A stretch of DNA of 64,000 bases from Clusia tigrina (Eukaryota > Arthropoda > Insecta > Diptera > Clusiidae): contig OV050030.1 of the NCBI GenBank assembly GCA_920105625.2, positions 112,884,814 to 112,948,813 on the forward strand, in the 5' to 3' direction. Position numbers and translations under genes: made by a program. Under the pieces are notes generated by a model that saw only the letters and a program-made list of their open reading frames with translations, was not told where the DNA came from and did not search any database. Below are positions 22,358 through 34,885 of the stretch, one piece after another (the stretch's first letter is position 1; each line of letters opens with the position of its first letter).

Positions 22358-25300
22358 ATGACTTCAGGTACAATTGCTTTTCCTTTCGACAAGCTTCGTG
22401 GTCGCGAAAATTTCGACATTTGGAAGCGCCACGCGAAATCCTACCTAGTCATCAAAGGCTGTTGGAAGATTATCACAGATGGATTGTCAGCGTATGAGGA
22501 CACTGTCTTAACCCGCAAAGTGGAATTGCTAAAGCAATTAGTACGGCTAAGACTTGATGATTGGGAATCCATGAGCGATTACGTAGGAAAAATGGTTATG
22601 ACATCGATAAAAGTGTAAAATGCTGGTCTTAAGATCGATGAAGAAATAACCGCGTCCTTAATGTTAGCCGGTTTACCGGATGAATTTCGTTCTTTAGTAA
22701 TGGCCGTAGAAAATTCGAAATCGAAATTAACAATTGACGTGGTAAAAAATCTTTTATTACAAGATGCCAAATTCGATGGTGAACATTACTAAAATGCCCT
22801 TTACACAAAATCGAAGGTCAAACATACGAAATTCAAATGCTACAATTGCAAGCAAAAAGGGCATTTCAGCAAAAACTGTCCAAATAAGGCAAAGGAGAAA
22901 ACTGATAAACATAAAAACACAGTTCTCTTCGCCCCTCTCCTCGCCGGTGCCGATAACGCGAACAGTTGGTATGTCGATTAGGGCGCTTCGACACACATGA
23001 CAAAAGACAAATTGTTTTTAGAGAACTTAAAAACTGTTCCATGTAAAGAAATTGTGGTTGCGAACAATGATACAGTTACGGTTGACAGTGCGGGAGAAGT
23101 GAGAATGCAACTAATGGCGGAACATACAAAAACAAACGCAGTTGTAAAAAATGTAGAATACGTTCCACAGTTGTGTGTTAATTTACTCTTAGTGCGGCAA
23201 TTAACGAAAAACTGGAATAAAGTAATCTTCAAAGAAGACGACTGCAAAATATTTGACAACAAAAACAATTTAATTGCAACTGGGAATGATCACAATGGAC
23301 TTTATCGTTTAAATTGTAAGTGTATCGAAAATCCGGTTGTGTCAAATAAGGCTATGGCAGTCACTGAAGACTTTGAACTATGGCATAGAAGGCTAGGTCA
23401 CATCTGTGACGGAAATTTAAAAAACGTAAAGGAAGCATCGACCGGAATAAAGTTTTCGAAAAATCGTGGTGACAAATGCACAATCTGCATCAAAGGTAAA
23501 CAAACCCGATATCCGTTGAATGGAATTGGTTCTCGTGCTGAAAATAAACTTGATCTTATACATTCAGATGTTTTGGCACCGCTGAATGTGAAATCGTTTT
23601 CGGGCGTAAAATACCTCTTAACGTTTATTGACGATTACACTCGCAAAGTTTTCGTCTATCCAATTAAAAATAAGCATCAAGTGTGTGACGAATTCATGAA
23701 ATTTAAGACATTCGCGGAAAACCAATCGTCGAGAAAAATTAAAATTTTACGTACAGATAACGGGTCTGAATATATAAATTCAAAATTTAAAAATTTTTCT
23801 GAATGCGCCTGAATTTTACATCAAAAAACTTCCTCGTACACTCCTGAGCAGAACGGCGTTACTGAGCGCTGCAACAGAACAATAATGGAACGCGTTCGTT
23901 GCATGTTTTTGGATTCTGGTATAGACGAAAGGTTCTGGGCAGAAGCAGCCGTCACCGCAGTGTACCTGATGAACCGTGTGCCGTGCAGAGGGAATAACAA
24001 AAGCCCAGAGGAGCTATGGTCGAATCGCAAACCTAGTTTGAAATATCTCCGCGTTTTTGGCAGCAAAGCCATGGTTCATGTGCCAAAACAAACACGTCGC
24101 AAACTTAGTGCCAAATCCATAGAATATTTCCTACTTGGATATAGCAGCGAATCGAAAACTTATCGACTGTTCAACCCTGTAATGAGAAAAATCGTGACGA
24201 GCCGTGACGTAGTTTTCATCGAACACCAAACAGGTATTTATGGTGAAACAAATAGCACTAATCGTCTTGGATCTTCTATAGTTAACCTTGAAGACAGCGT
24301 ATCAGTCGTCAATTCAGGGGAAGTTGTGCGAAAGATAAAATCGCCAAATGATTGATTCGAACCCAATAATGACGAAGAAGAGGATAGTTTTGATGTTTTT
24401 TTGGAGTTTGATAATGTTTCCAACGATGCTGTTCCCTATGCAGATGACGAGGGTGCTGATAGCGAAAATCTGTACGAAAATCATGCTGTTCGTCGGTCTG
24501 AGCGTATCCATAGTATGCCTAAGCCAAGTTATAATTTTTGTGCAACAAGTTTTGTAAGCGAAGACCCAGCAACAGTCGCAGAAGCTCTGGCATCGAATCA
24601 TGCAGATAAGTGGAAGCGTGCTATGCACGACGAAATGAAATCATTAGCTGTAAACGAAACATGGTTTTTAACGCAACTGCCATCGGGAAAGAAGCCAATT
24701 AGTTCAAAATGGGTTTTTAAAACCAAGTTCGACGCAAATGGTGATTTTGTCCGCCACAAAGCAAAGCTGGTAGTCAGAGGCTTCAGTCAGCAAGAGGGTG
24801 TTGACTATAATGAAACTTTTGCGCCTGTTGTGCAATATAGCTCTATTCGTTTTTTACTGGCTCTGGCGACAAAATATAATATTATATATATTATATATAT
24901 ATAATATAACTTGCAAATTCATCAAATTGATGCTGTGACCGCGGTTTTAAATGGGGAACTCCAAGAAGAAATATTTATGAGCCAACCAGAAGGATTTGAC
25001 GATGGATCAGGAAGAGTGTGCGCGCTTAAAAAGTCTCTATATGGGTTGAAACAATCAAGTCGCGTGTGGATTGCGAAACTCAACTCAGTTTTGATGAAAT
25101 ATGGATTGAAACGCAGCGAGGCAGACCAATGCGTGTATTATCATGTTAACACAAAGAGTCGTCTTTATGTTGCAATTTATGTGGACGACGTCCTCATTTT
25201 TGGCGATAATACAAACGTGATTGAAGCGCTAAAACTTGAGCTTTCAAGAAACTTTGAAATGAAAGACATGGGAGTAGCTACCTCCATATTGGGTATCCGC

Positions 25301-26140
25301 ATCACCCGAAATTTGAAGGAAGGCATCATTAAAATTGATCAACAACAATACATTGAGGAAATGCTTAAACGATTTGGTATGGATGACAGCAAGCCTGTGT
25401 CAAAACCAGTCGACGTTAACCAGAAACTAACTGCAGCCATGTCACCGTCTACAGAGGCAGAGAGAATCGAAATGTCTAAAGTTCCTTACATGCAGGCTGT
25501 TGGGTGCCTTTTGTTTGCCGCTCAGATCACACGTCCCGATATAAGTTTTTCCGTAAACATGCTGAGTCGTTATAGTACAAATCCCGGCAAACCACATTGG
25601 ACAGCTATTAAACGTGTAATGAGGTACTTGAAAGGAACATTAGCTAAAGGTCTTATCTATTCTAAAGCAGCAGCAGATATCACTGGATATTGAGACGCAG
25701 ATTGGGCAAGCGATGTGGATAAGAGACGATCTACGTCGGGTTACCTGTTCACCTTTCAAGGAGCATCGATCTCGTGGTGTTCAAAACGGCAACGAACGGT
25801 CGCTCTATCATCAACAGAGGCCGAATTTATGTCAATCGTGAATGCTGTCCAAGAGCTAATTTGGATCAAGCGCATGGAGCGAGAATTGGTTGCGGAGTCA
25901 TCTCATTCGATGGTACTGTTTTGCGATAATAAAAGCGAAATTCATATTGCTACTAACAATTCGTACTCTCCACGCACAAAACACATTGATGTGAAAGTCA
26001 AATTTATTCGTGAGAAACTTGATGATGGTACTCTAAAACTTTTATATGTTCCCACTGACCAAATGTTAGCTGACATTCTCACTAATGGAGTACCTACAAA
26101 TAAGTTATCGTTTCTTACTAGTAAATTTGGTTTGAAATGA
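22358..26140 (+). pseudogene. C7 Copia gag-pol
   Basis: Family stops are TAA 22790, TAG 22979, TGA 24353, TAA 24902 and TGA 25691. Additional stops are TAA 22616, shared with C6, and the private TGA 23810 (a Gly codon in integrase, between the second Asp and the Glu). In RNase H, CDNKSAI reads CDNKSEI. YVDD is intact. Confidence 0.9.
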
Positions 26141-26322
26141 TTTATTGTATTATTTATGTTACTTTGTATAAAAGTCAAAATGAATTTTTTAAATGGAATT
26201 ACTTTTATCATGTAAAAGACGAATGAATTTTCTATTTAAAAGCTTTGTACTACATATATATAGATTTGAATTGTTCTTTAATTAATTTTTTGTAATGAAA
26301 TGTAATAAAAATTCAGGGAAAG

Positions 26323-26497
26323 TGTTGAAATTGAATTATAATGACATTTCGTATATATGGCAACCTCTGGTTTACATACTAAATCAACTACAATAAAACA
26401 TGAAAGCCGTTCTCTTTCTTATCTTCTTCCGTTGTAAGTCGCTGAGTTAAACACACGAGTTTTATTTCACTGCAAGTTAAAACTTCTATTAACAACA
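26323..26497 (+). repeat. Copia LTR between C7 and C8
   Basis: A 175-bp copy with the same ends and flanking polypurine tract and primer site as the others. Confidence 0.92.
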
Positions 26498-26604
26498 GGT
26501 TATGGATCCTGGGCCAATGAATATAAAAAAAAAAAATTAATATATATATCAGATCGTGTGTTGTGATCGTGTGTAAAAAAAAAAAAGGTCGGTGCAAAAA
26601 TAAA

Positions 26605-29600
26605 ATGACTTCAGGTGCAATTGCTTTTCCTTTCGACAAGCTTCGTGTTCGCGAAAATTTCGACATTTGGAAGCGCCACGCGAAATCCTACCTAGTCATC
26701 AAAGGCTGTTGGAAGATTATCACAGGTGGATTGTCAGCGTATGAGGACACTGTCTTAACCCGCAAAGTGGAATTGCTAAAGCAATTAGTACGGCTAAGAC
26801 TTGATGATTGTGAATCCATGAGCGATTACGTAGGAAAAATGGTTATGACATCGATAAAAGTGCAAAATGCTGGTCTTAAGATCGATGAAGAAATAACCGC
26901 GTCCTTAATGTTAGCCGGTTTACCGGATGAATTTCGTTCTTTAGTAATGGCCGTAGAAAATTCGAAATCGAAATTAACAATTGACGTGGTAAAAAATCTT
27001 TTATTACAAGATGCCAAATTCGATGGTGAACATTACTAAAATGCCCTTTACACAAAATCGAAGGTCAAACATACGAAATTCAAATGCTACAATTGCAAGC
27101 AAAAAGGGCATTTCAGCAAAAACTGTCCAAATAAGGCAAAGGAGAAAACTGATAAACATAAAAACACAGTTCTCTTCGCCCCTCTCCTCGCCGGTGCCGA
27201 TAACGCGAACAGTTGGTATGTCGATTAGGGCGCTTCGACACACATGACAAAAGACAAATCGTTTTTAGAGAACTTAAAAACTGTTCCATGTAAAGAAATT
27301 GTGGTTGCGAACAATGATACAGTTACGGTTGACAGTGCGTGAGAAGTGAGAATGCAACTAATGGCGGAACATACAAAAACAAACGCAGTTGTAAAAAATG
27401 TAGAATACGTTCCACAGTTGTGTGTTAATTTACTCTTAGTGCGGCAATTAACGAAAAACGGGAATAAAGTAATCTTCAAAGAAGACGACTGCAAAATATT
27501 TGACAACAAAAACAATTTAATTGCAACTGGGAATGATCACAATGGACTTTATCGTTTAAATTGTAAGTGTATCGAAAATCCGGTTGTGTCAAATAAGGCT
27601 ATGGCAGTCACTGAAGACTTTGAACTATGGCATAGACGGCTAGGTCACATCTGTGACGAAAATTTAAAAAACGTAAAGGAAGCATCGACCGGAATAAAGT
27701 TTTCGAAAAATCGTGGTGACAAACCGCTGAATGTGAAATCGTTTTCGGGCGTAAAATACCTCTTAACGTTTATTGACGATTACACTCGCAAAGTTTTCGT
27801 CTATCCAATTAAAAATAAGCATCAAGTGTGTGACGAATTCATGAAATTTAAGACATTCGCGGAAAACCAATCGTCGAGAAAAATTAAAATTTTACGTACA
27901 GATAACGGGTCTGAATATATAAATTCAAAATTTAAAAATTTTTCTGAATGCGACGGAATTTTACATCAAAAAACTTCCTCGTACACTCCTGAGCAGAACG
28001 GCGTTACTGAGCGCTGCAACAGAACAATAATGGAACGCGTTCGTTGCATGTTTTTGGATTCTGGTATAGACGAAAGGTTCTGGGCAGAAGCAGCCGTCAC
28101 CGCAGTGTACCTGATGAACCGTGTGCCGTGCAGAGGGAATAACAAAAGCCCAGAGGAGCTATGGTCGAATCGCAAACCTAGTTTGAAATATCTCCGCGTT
28201 TTTGGCAGCAAAGCCATGGTTCATGTGCCAAAACAAACACGTCGCAAACTTAGTGCCAAATCCATAGAATATTTCCTACTTGGATATAGCAGCGAGTCGA
28301 AAACTTATCGACTGTTCAACCCTGTAACGAGAAAAATCGTGACGAGCCGTGACGTAGTTTTCATCGAACATCAAACAGGTATTTATGGTGAAACAAATAG
28401 CACTAATCGTCTTGGATCTTCTATAGTTAACCTTGAAGACAGCGTATCAGTCGTCAATTCAGGGGAAGTTGTGCGAAAGATAAAATCGCCAAATGATTGA
28501 TTCGAACCCAATAATGACGAAGAAGAGGATAGTTTTGATGTTTTTTTGGAGTTTGATAATGTTTCCAACGATGCTGTTCCCTATGCAGATGACGAGGGTG
28601 CTGATAGCGAAAATCTGTACGAAAATCATGCTGTTCGTCGGTCTGAGCGTATCCATAGTATGCCTAAGCCAAGTTATAATTTTTGTGCAACAAGTTTTGT
28701 AAGCGAAGACCCAGCAACAGTCGCAGAAGCTCTGGCATCGAATCATGCAGATAAGTGGAAGCGTGCTATGCACGACGAAATGAAATCATTAGCTGTAAAC
28801 GAAACATGGTTTTTAACGCAACTGCCATCGGGAAAGAAGCCAATTAGTTCAAAATGGGTTTTTAAAACCAAGTTCGACGCAAATGGTGATTTTGTCCGCC
28901 ACAAAGCAAAGCTGGTAGTCAGAGGCTTCAGTCAGCAAGAGGGTGTTGACTATAATGAAACTTTTGCGCCTGTTGTGCGATATAGCTCTATTCGTTTTTT
29001 ACTGGCTCTGGCGACAAAATATAATATTATATGCATTATATATATATAATATAACTTGCAAATTCATCAACTTGATGCTGTGACCGCGGTTTTAAATGGG
29101 GAACTCCAAGAAGAAATATTTATGAGCCAACCAGAAGGATTTGACGATGGATCAGGAAGAGTGTGCGCGCTTAAAAAGTCTCTATATGGGTTGAAACAAT
29201 CAAGTCGCGTGTGGATTGCGAAACTCAACTCAGTTTTGATGAAATATGGATTGAAACGCAGCGAGGCAGACCAATGCGTGTATTATCATGTTAACACAAA
29301 GAGTCGTCTTTATGTTGCAATTTATGTGGACGACGTCCTCATTTTTGGCGATAATACAAACGTGATTGAAGCCCTAAAACTTGAGCTTTCAAGAAAGTTT
29401 GAAATGAAATACATGGGAGTAGCTACCTCCATATTGGGTATCCGCATCACCCGAAATTTGAAGGAAGGCATCATTAAAATTGATCAACAACAATACATTG
29501 AGGAAATGCTTAAACGATTTGGTATGGATGACAGCAAGCCTGTGTCAAAACCAGTCGACGTTAACCAGAAACTAACTGCAGCCATGTCACCGTCTACAGA

Positions 29601-30285
29601 GGCAGAGAGAATCGAAATGTCTAAAGTTCCTTACATGCAGGCTGTTGGGTGCCTTTTGTTTGCCGCTCAGATCACACGTCCCGATATAAGTTTTTCCGTA
29701 AACATGCTGAGTCGTTATAGTACAAATCCCGGCAAACCACATTGGACAGCTATTAAACGTGTAATAAGGTACTTGAAAGGAACATTAGCTAAAGGTCTTA
29801 TCTATTCTAAAGCAGCAGCAGATATCACTGGATATTGAGACGCAGATTGGGCAAGCGATGTGGATAAGAGACGATCTACGTCGGGTTACCTGTTCACCTT
29901 TCAAGGAGCATCGATCTCGTGGTGTTCAAAACGGCAACGAACGGTCGCTCTATCATCAACAGAGGCCGAATTTATGTCAATCGTGAATGCTGTCCAAGAG
30001 CTAATTTGGATCAAGCGCATGGAGCGAGAATTGGTTGCGGAGTCATCTCATTCGATGGTACTGTTTTGCGATAATAAAAGCGCAATTCATATTGCTACTA
30101 ACAATTCGTACTCTCCACGCACAAAACACATTGATGTGAAAGTCAAATTTATTCGTGAGAAACTTGATGATGGTACTCTAAAACTTTTATATGTTCCCAC
30201 TGACCAAATGTTAGCTGACATTCTCACTAATGGAGTACCTACAAATAAGTTATCGTTTCTTACTAGTAAACTTGGTTTGAAATGA
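26605..30285 (+). pseudogene. C8 Copia gag-pol with integrase deletion
   Basis: Family stops are TAA 27037, TAG 27226, TGA 28498, TAA 29047 and TGA 29836. TGA 27340 is shared with C4. An in-frame 102-bp deletion after position 27723 removes the integrase CTIC cysteines and the first catalytic Asp, leaving DKPLNVK. RT and RNase H keep their motifs. Confidence 0.9.
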
Positions 30286-30467
30286 TTTATTGAATTATTT
30301 ATGTTACTTTGTATAAAAGTCAAAATGAATTTTTTAAATGGAATTACTTTTATCATGTAAAAGACAAATGAATTTTCTATTTAAAAGCTTTGTACTACAT
30401 ATATATAGATTTGAATTGCTCTTTAATTAATTTTTTGTAATGAAATGTAATAAAAATTCAGGGAAAG

Positions 30468-30642
30468 TGTTGAAATTGAATTATAATGACATTTCGTATA
30501 TATGGCAACCTCTGGTTTACATACTAAATCAACTACAATAAAACATGAAAGCCGTTCTCTTTCTTATCTTCTTCCGTTGTAAGTCGCTGAGTTAAACACA
30601 CGAGTTTTATTTCACTGCAAGTTAAAACTTCTATTAACAACA
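30468..30642 (+). repeat. Copia LTR between C8 and C9
   Basis: A 175-bp copy with the same ends and flanking sites as the others. Confidence 0.92.
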
Positions 30643-30749
30643 GGTTATGGATCCTGGGCCAATGAATATAAAAAAAAAAAATTAATATATATATCAGATC
30701 GTGTGTTGTGATCGTGTGTAAAAAAAAAAAAGGTCGGTGCAAAAATAAA

Positions 30750-33700
30750 ATGACTTCAGGTGCAATTGCTTTTCCTTTCGACAAGCTTCGTGTTCGCGAA
30801 AATTTCGACATTTGGAAGCGCCACGCGAATCCTACCTAGTCATCAAAGGCTGTTGGAAGATTATCACAGGTGGATTGTCAGCGTATGAGGACACTGTCTT
30901 AACCCGCAAAGTGGAATTGCTAAAGCAATTAGTACGGCTAAGACTTGATGATTGTGAATCCATGAGCGATTACGTAGGAAAAATGGTTATGACATCGATA
31001 AAAGTGCAAAATGCTGGTCTTAAGATCGATGAAGAAATAACCGCGTCCTTAATGTTAGCCGGTTTACCGGATGAATTTCGTTCTTTAGTAATGGCCGTAG
31101 AAAATTCGAAATCGAAATTAACAATTGACGTGGTAAAAAATCTTTTATTACAAGATGCCAAATTCGATGGTGAACATTACTAAAATGCCCTTTACACAAA
31201 ATCGAAGGTCAAACATACGAAATTCAAATGCTACAATTGCAAGCAAAAAGGGCATTTCAGCAAAAACTGTCCAAATAAGGCAAAGGAGAAAACTGATAAA
31301 CATAAAAACACAGTTCTCTTCGCCCCTCTCCTCGCCGGTGCCGATAACGCGAACAGTTGGTATGTCGATTAGGGCGCTTCGACACACATGACAAAAGACA
31401 AATCGTTTTTAGAGAACTTAAAAACTGTTCCATGCAAAGAAATTGTGGTTGCGAAAAATGATACAGTTACGGTTGACAGTGCGGGAGAAGTGAGAATGCA
31501 ACTAATGGCGGAACATACAAAAACAAACGTAGTTGTAAAAAATGTAGAATACGTTCCACAGTTGTGTGTTAATTTACTCTTAGTGCGGCAATTAACGAAA
31601 AACGGGAATAAAGTAATCTTCAAAGAAGACGACTGCAAAATATTTGACAACAAAAACAATTTAATTGCAACTGGGAATGATCACAATGGACTTTATCGTT
31701 TAAATTGTAAGTGTATCGAAAATCCGGTTGTGTCAAATAAGGCTATGGCAGTCACTGAAGACTTTGAACTATGGCATAGAAGGCTAGGTCACATCTGTGA
31801 CGAAAATTTAAAAAACGTAAAGGAAGCATCGACCGGAATAAAGTTTTCGAAAAATCGTGGTGACAAATGCACAATCTGCATCAAAGGTAAACAAACCTGA
31901 TATCCGTTGAATGGAATTGGTTCTCGTGCTGAAAAAAAACTTGATCTTATACATTCAGATGTTTTGGCACCGCTGAATGTGAAATCGTTTTCGGGCGTAA
32001 AATACCTCTTAACGTTTATTGACGATTACACTCGCAAAGTTTTCGTCTATCCAATTAAAAATAAGCATCAAGTGTTTGACGAATTCATGAAATTTAAGAC
32101 ATTCGCGGAAAACCAATCGTCGAGAAAAATTAAAATTTTACGTACAGATAACGGGTCTGAATATATAAATTCAAAATTTAAAATTTTTCTGAATGCGACG
32201 GAATTTTACATCAAAAAACTTCCTCGTACACTCCTGAGCAGAACGGCGTTACTGAGCGCTGCAACAGAACAATAATGGAACGCGTTCGTTGCATGTTTTT
32301 GGATTCTGGTATAGACGAAAGGTTCTGGGCAGAAGCAGCCGTCACCGCAGTGTACCTGATGAACCGTGTGCCGTGCAGAGGGAATAACAAAAGCCCAGAG
32401 GAGCTATGGTCGAATCGCAAACCTAGTTTGAAATATCTCCGCGTTTTTGGCAGCAAAGCCATGGTTCATGTGCCAAAACAAACACGTCGCAAACTTAGTG
32501 CCAAATCCATAGAATATTTCCTACTTGGATATAGCAGCGAGTCGAAAACTTATCGACTGTTCAACCCTGTAACGAGAAAAATCGTGACGAGCCGTGACGT
32601 AGTTTTCATCGAACATCAAACAGGTATTTATGGTGAAACAAATAGCACTAATCGTCTTGGATCTTCTATAGTTAACCTTGAAGACAGCGTATCAGTCGTC
32701 AATTCAGGGGAAGTTGTGCGAAAGATAAAATCGCCAAATGATTGATTCGAACCCAATAATGACGAAGAAGAGGATAGTTTTGATGTTTTTTTGGAGTTTG
32801 ATAATGTTTCCAACGATGCTGTTCCCTATGCAGATGACGAGGGTGCTGATAGCGAAAATCTGTACGAAAATCATGCTGTTCGTCGGTCTGAGCGTATCCA
32901 TAGTATGCCTAAGCCAAGTTATAATTTTTGTGCAACAAGTTTTGTAAGCGAAGACCCAGCAACAGTCGCAGAAGCTCTGGCATCGAATCATGCAGATAAG
33001 TGGAAGCGTGCTATGCACGACGAAATGAAATCATTAGCTGTAAACGAAACATGGTTTTTAACGCAACTGCCATCGGGAAAGAAGCCAATTAGTTCAAAAT
33101 GGGTTTTTAAAACCAAGTTCGACGCAAATGGTGATTTTGTCCGCCACAAAGCAAAGCTGGTAGTCAGAGGCTTCAGTCAGCAAGAGGGTGTTGACTATAA
33201 TGAAACTTTTGCGCCTGTTGTGCGATATAGCTCTATTCGTTTTTTACTGGCTCTGGCGACAAAATATAATATTATATGCATTATATATATATAATATAAC
33301 TTGCAAATTCATCAACTTGATGCTGTGACCGCGGTTTTAAATGGGGAACTCCAAGAAGAAATATTTATGAGCCAACCAGAAGGATTTGACGATGGATCAG
33401 GAAGAGTGTGCGCGCTTAAAAAGTCTCTATATGGGTTGAAACAATCAAGTCGCGTGTGGATTGCGAAACTCAACTCAGTTTTGATGAAATATGGATTGAA
33501 ACGCAGCGAGGCAGACCAATGCGTGTATTATCATGTTAACACAAAGAGTCGTCTTTATGTTGCAATTTATGTGGACGACGTCCTCATTTTTGGCGATAAT
33601 ACAAACGTGATTGAAGCCCTAAAACTTGAGCTTTCAAGAAAGTTTGAAATGAAATACATGGGAGTAGCTACCTCCATATTGGGTATCCGCATCACCCGAA

Positions 33701-34530
33701 ATTTGAAGGAAGGCATCATTAAAATTGATCAACAACAATACATTGAGGAAATGCTTAAACGATTTGGTATGGATGACAGCAAGCCTGTGTCAAAACCAGT
33801 CGACGTTAACCAGAAACTAACTGCAGCCATGTCACCGTCTACAGAGGCAGAGAGAATCGAAATGTCTAAAGTTCCTTACATGCAGGCTGTTGGGTGCCTT
33901 TTGTTTGCCGCTCAGATCACACGTCCCGATATAAGTTTTTCCGTAAACATGCTGAGTCGTTATAGTACAAATCCCGGCAAACCACATTGGACAGCTATTA
34001 AACGTGTAATAAGGTACTTGAAAGGAACATTAGCTAAAGGTCTTATCTATTCTAAAGCAGCAGCAGATATCACTGGATATTGAGACGCAGATTGGGCAAG
34101 CGATGTGGATAAGAGACGATCTACGTCGGGTTACCTGTTCACCTTTCAAGGAGCATCGATCTCGTGGTGTTCAAAACGGCAACGAACGGTCGCTCTATCA
34201 TCAACAGAGGCCGAATTTATGTCAATCGTGAATGCTGTCCAAGAGCTAATTTGGATCAAGCGCATGGAGCGAGAATTGGTTGCGGAGTCATCTCATTCGA
34301 TGGTACTGTTTTGCGATAATAAAAGCGCAATTCATATTGCTACTAACAATTCGTACTCTCCACGCACAAAACACATTGATGTGAAAGTCAAATTTATTCG
34401 TGAGAAACTTGATGATGGTACTCTAAAACTTTTATATGTTCCCACTGACCAAATGTTAGCTGACATTCTCACTAATGGAGTACCTACAAATAAGTTATCG
34501 TTTCTTACTAGTAAACTTGGTTTGAAATGA
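30750..34530 (+). pseudogene. C9 Copia gag-pol with two frameshifts
   Basis: A 1-bp deletion near 30828 (an A-run in GCGAAATCC) shifts gag, and another near 32180 (an A/T run) shifts integrase between the second Asp and the Glu. Family stops are TAA 31181, TAG 31370, TGA 32743, TAA 33292 and TGA 34081. TGA 31898 is shared with C1. These are the only single-base frameshifts I noticed in the array. Confidence 0.88.
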
Positions 34531-34712
34531 TTTATTGAATTATTTATGTTACTTTGTATAAAAGTCAAAATGAATTTTTTAAATGGAATTACTTTTATCA
34601 TGTAAAAGACAAATGAATTTTCTATTTAAAAGCTTTGTACTACATATATATAGATTTGAATTGCTCTTTAATTAATTTTTTGTAATGAAATGTAATAAAA
34701 ATTCAGGGAAAG

Positions 34713-34885
34713 TGTTGAAATTGAATTATAATGACATTTCGTATATATGGCAACCTCTGGTTTACATACTAAATCAACTACAATAAAACATGAAAGCCGT
34801 TCTCTTTCTTATCTTCTTCCGTTGTAAGTCGCTGAGTTAAACACACGAGTTTTATTTCACTGCAAGTTAAAACTTCTATTAACAA
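34713..34885 (+). repeat. Terminal Copia LTR at the right end of the array
   Basis: The LTR matches the others through ATTAACAA, then changes to GTATGAAACG instead of ending in CA. The last two LTR bases are therefore missing or replaced. No primer site follows. A target-site duplication cannot be tested because the left end of the array is outside the window. Confidence 0.88.

Larger units (their letters stand above)
22077..26322 (+). mobile_element. Copia unit C7
   Basis: Full length with the short-type leader. It pairs with C6 in the 5' half (same gag stop, same protease-region substitutions), while in the linker it has the FLEFDNV and DSENLY variants of C8 and C9. The unit thus changes affinity along its length. 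Confidence 0.92.
26323..30467 (+). mobile_element. Copia unit C8
   Basis: At 4145 bp it is exactly 100 bp shorter than C9. The difference is accounted for by one 102-bp deletion in C8 and two 1-bp deletions in C9. C8 and C9 share many substitutions not seen elsewhere (FLEFDNV, IICIIYI, SKLGLK), so they look like the most recent duplicate pair. Confidence 0.92.
1..34885 (+). mobile_element. Head-to-tail Copia retrotransposon array sharing single LTRs
   Basis: Nine copies of a 175-bp LTR alternate with Copia internal regions, all in the + orientation. Where one unit ends and the next begins there is one LTR, not two. LTR-to-LTR distances are 4256, 5701, 4250, 3299, 4244, 4246, 4145 and 4245 bp. 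The outliers are explained by a partial extra unit (5701), a roughly 945-bp RT deletion (3299) and a 102-bp integrase deletion (4145). The left end lies outside the window, because position 1 is already inside RNase H. The right end is the last LTR, where the sequence changes to a BEL/Pao relic. LTR-sharing tandems are known to arise by unequal recombination between LTRs or by insertion or recombination of circular forms; which applies here is inference. Confidence 0.95.
30468..34885 (+). mobile_element. Copia unit C9 with terminal LTR
   Basis: The last unit of the array, followed by an LTR that borders non-Copia sequence. Leader, linker and RT resemble C8. The protease-integrase part instead resembles C1 and C2, including the stop otherwise found only in C1, so the unit is a mosaic. 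Confidence 0.92.
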
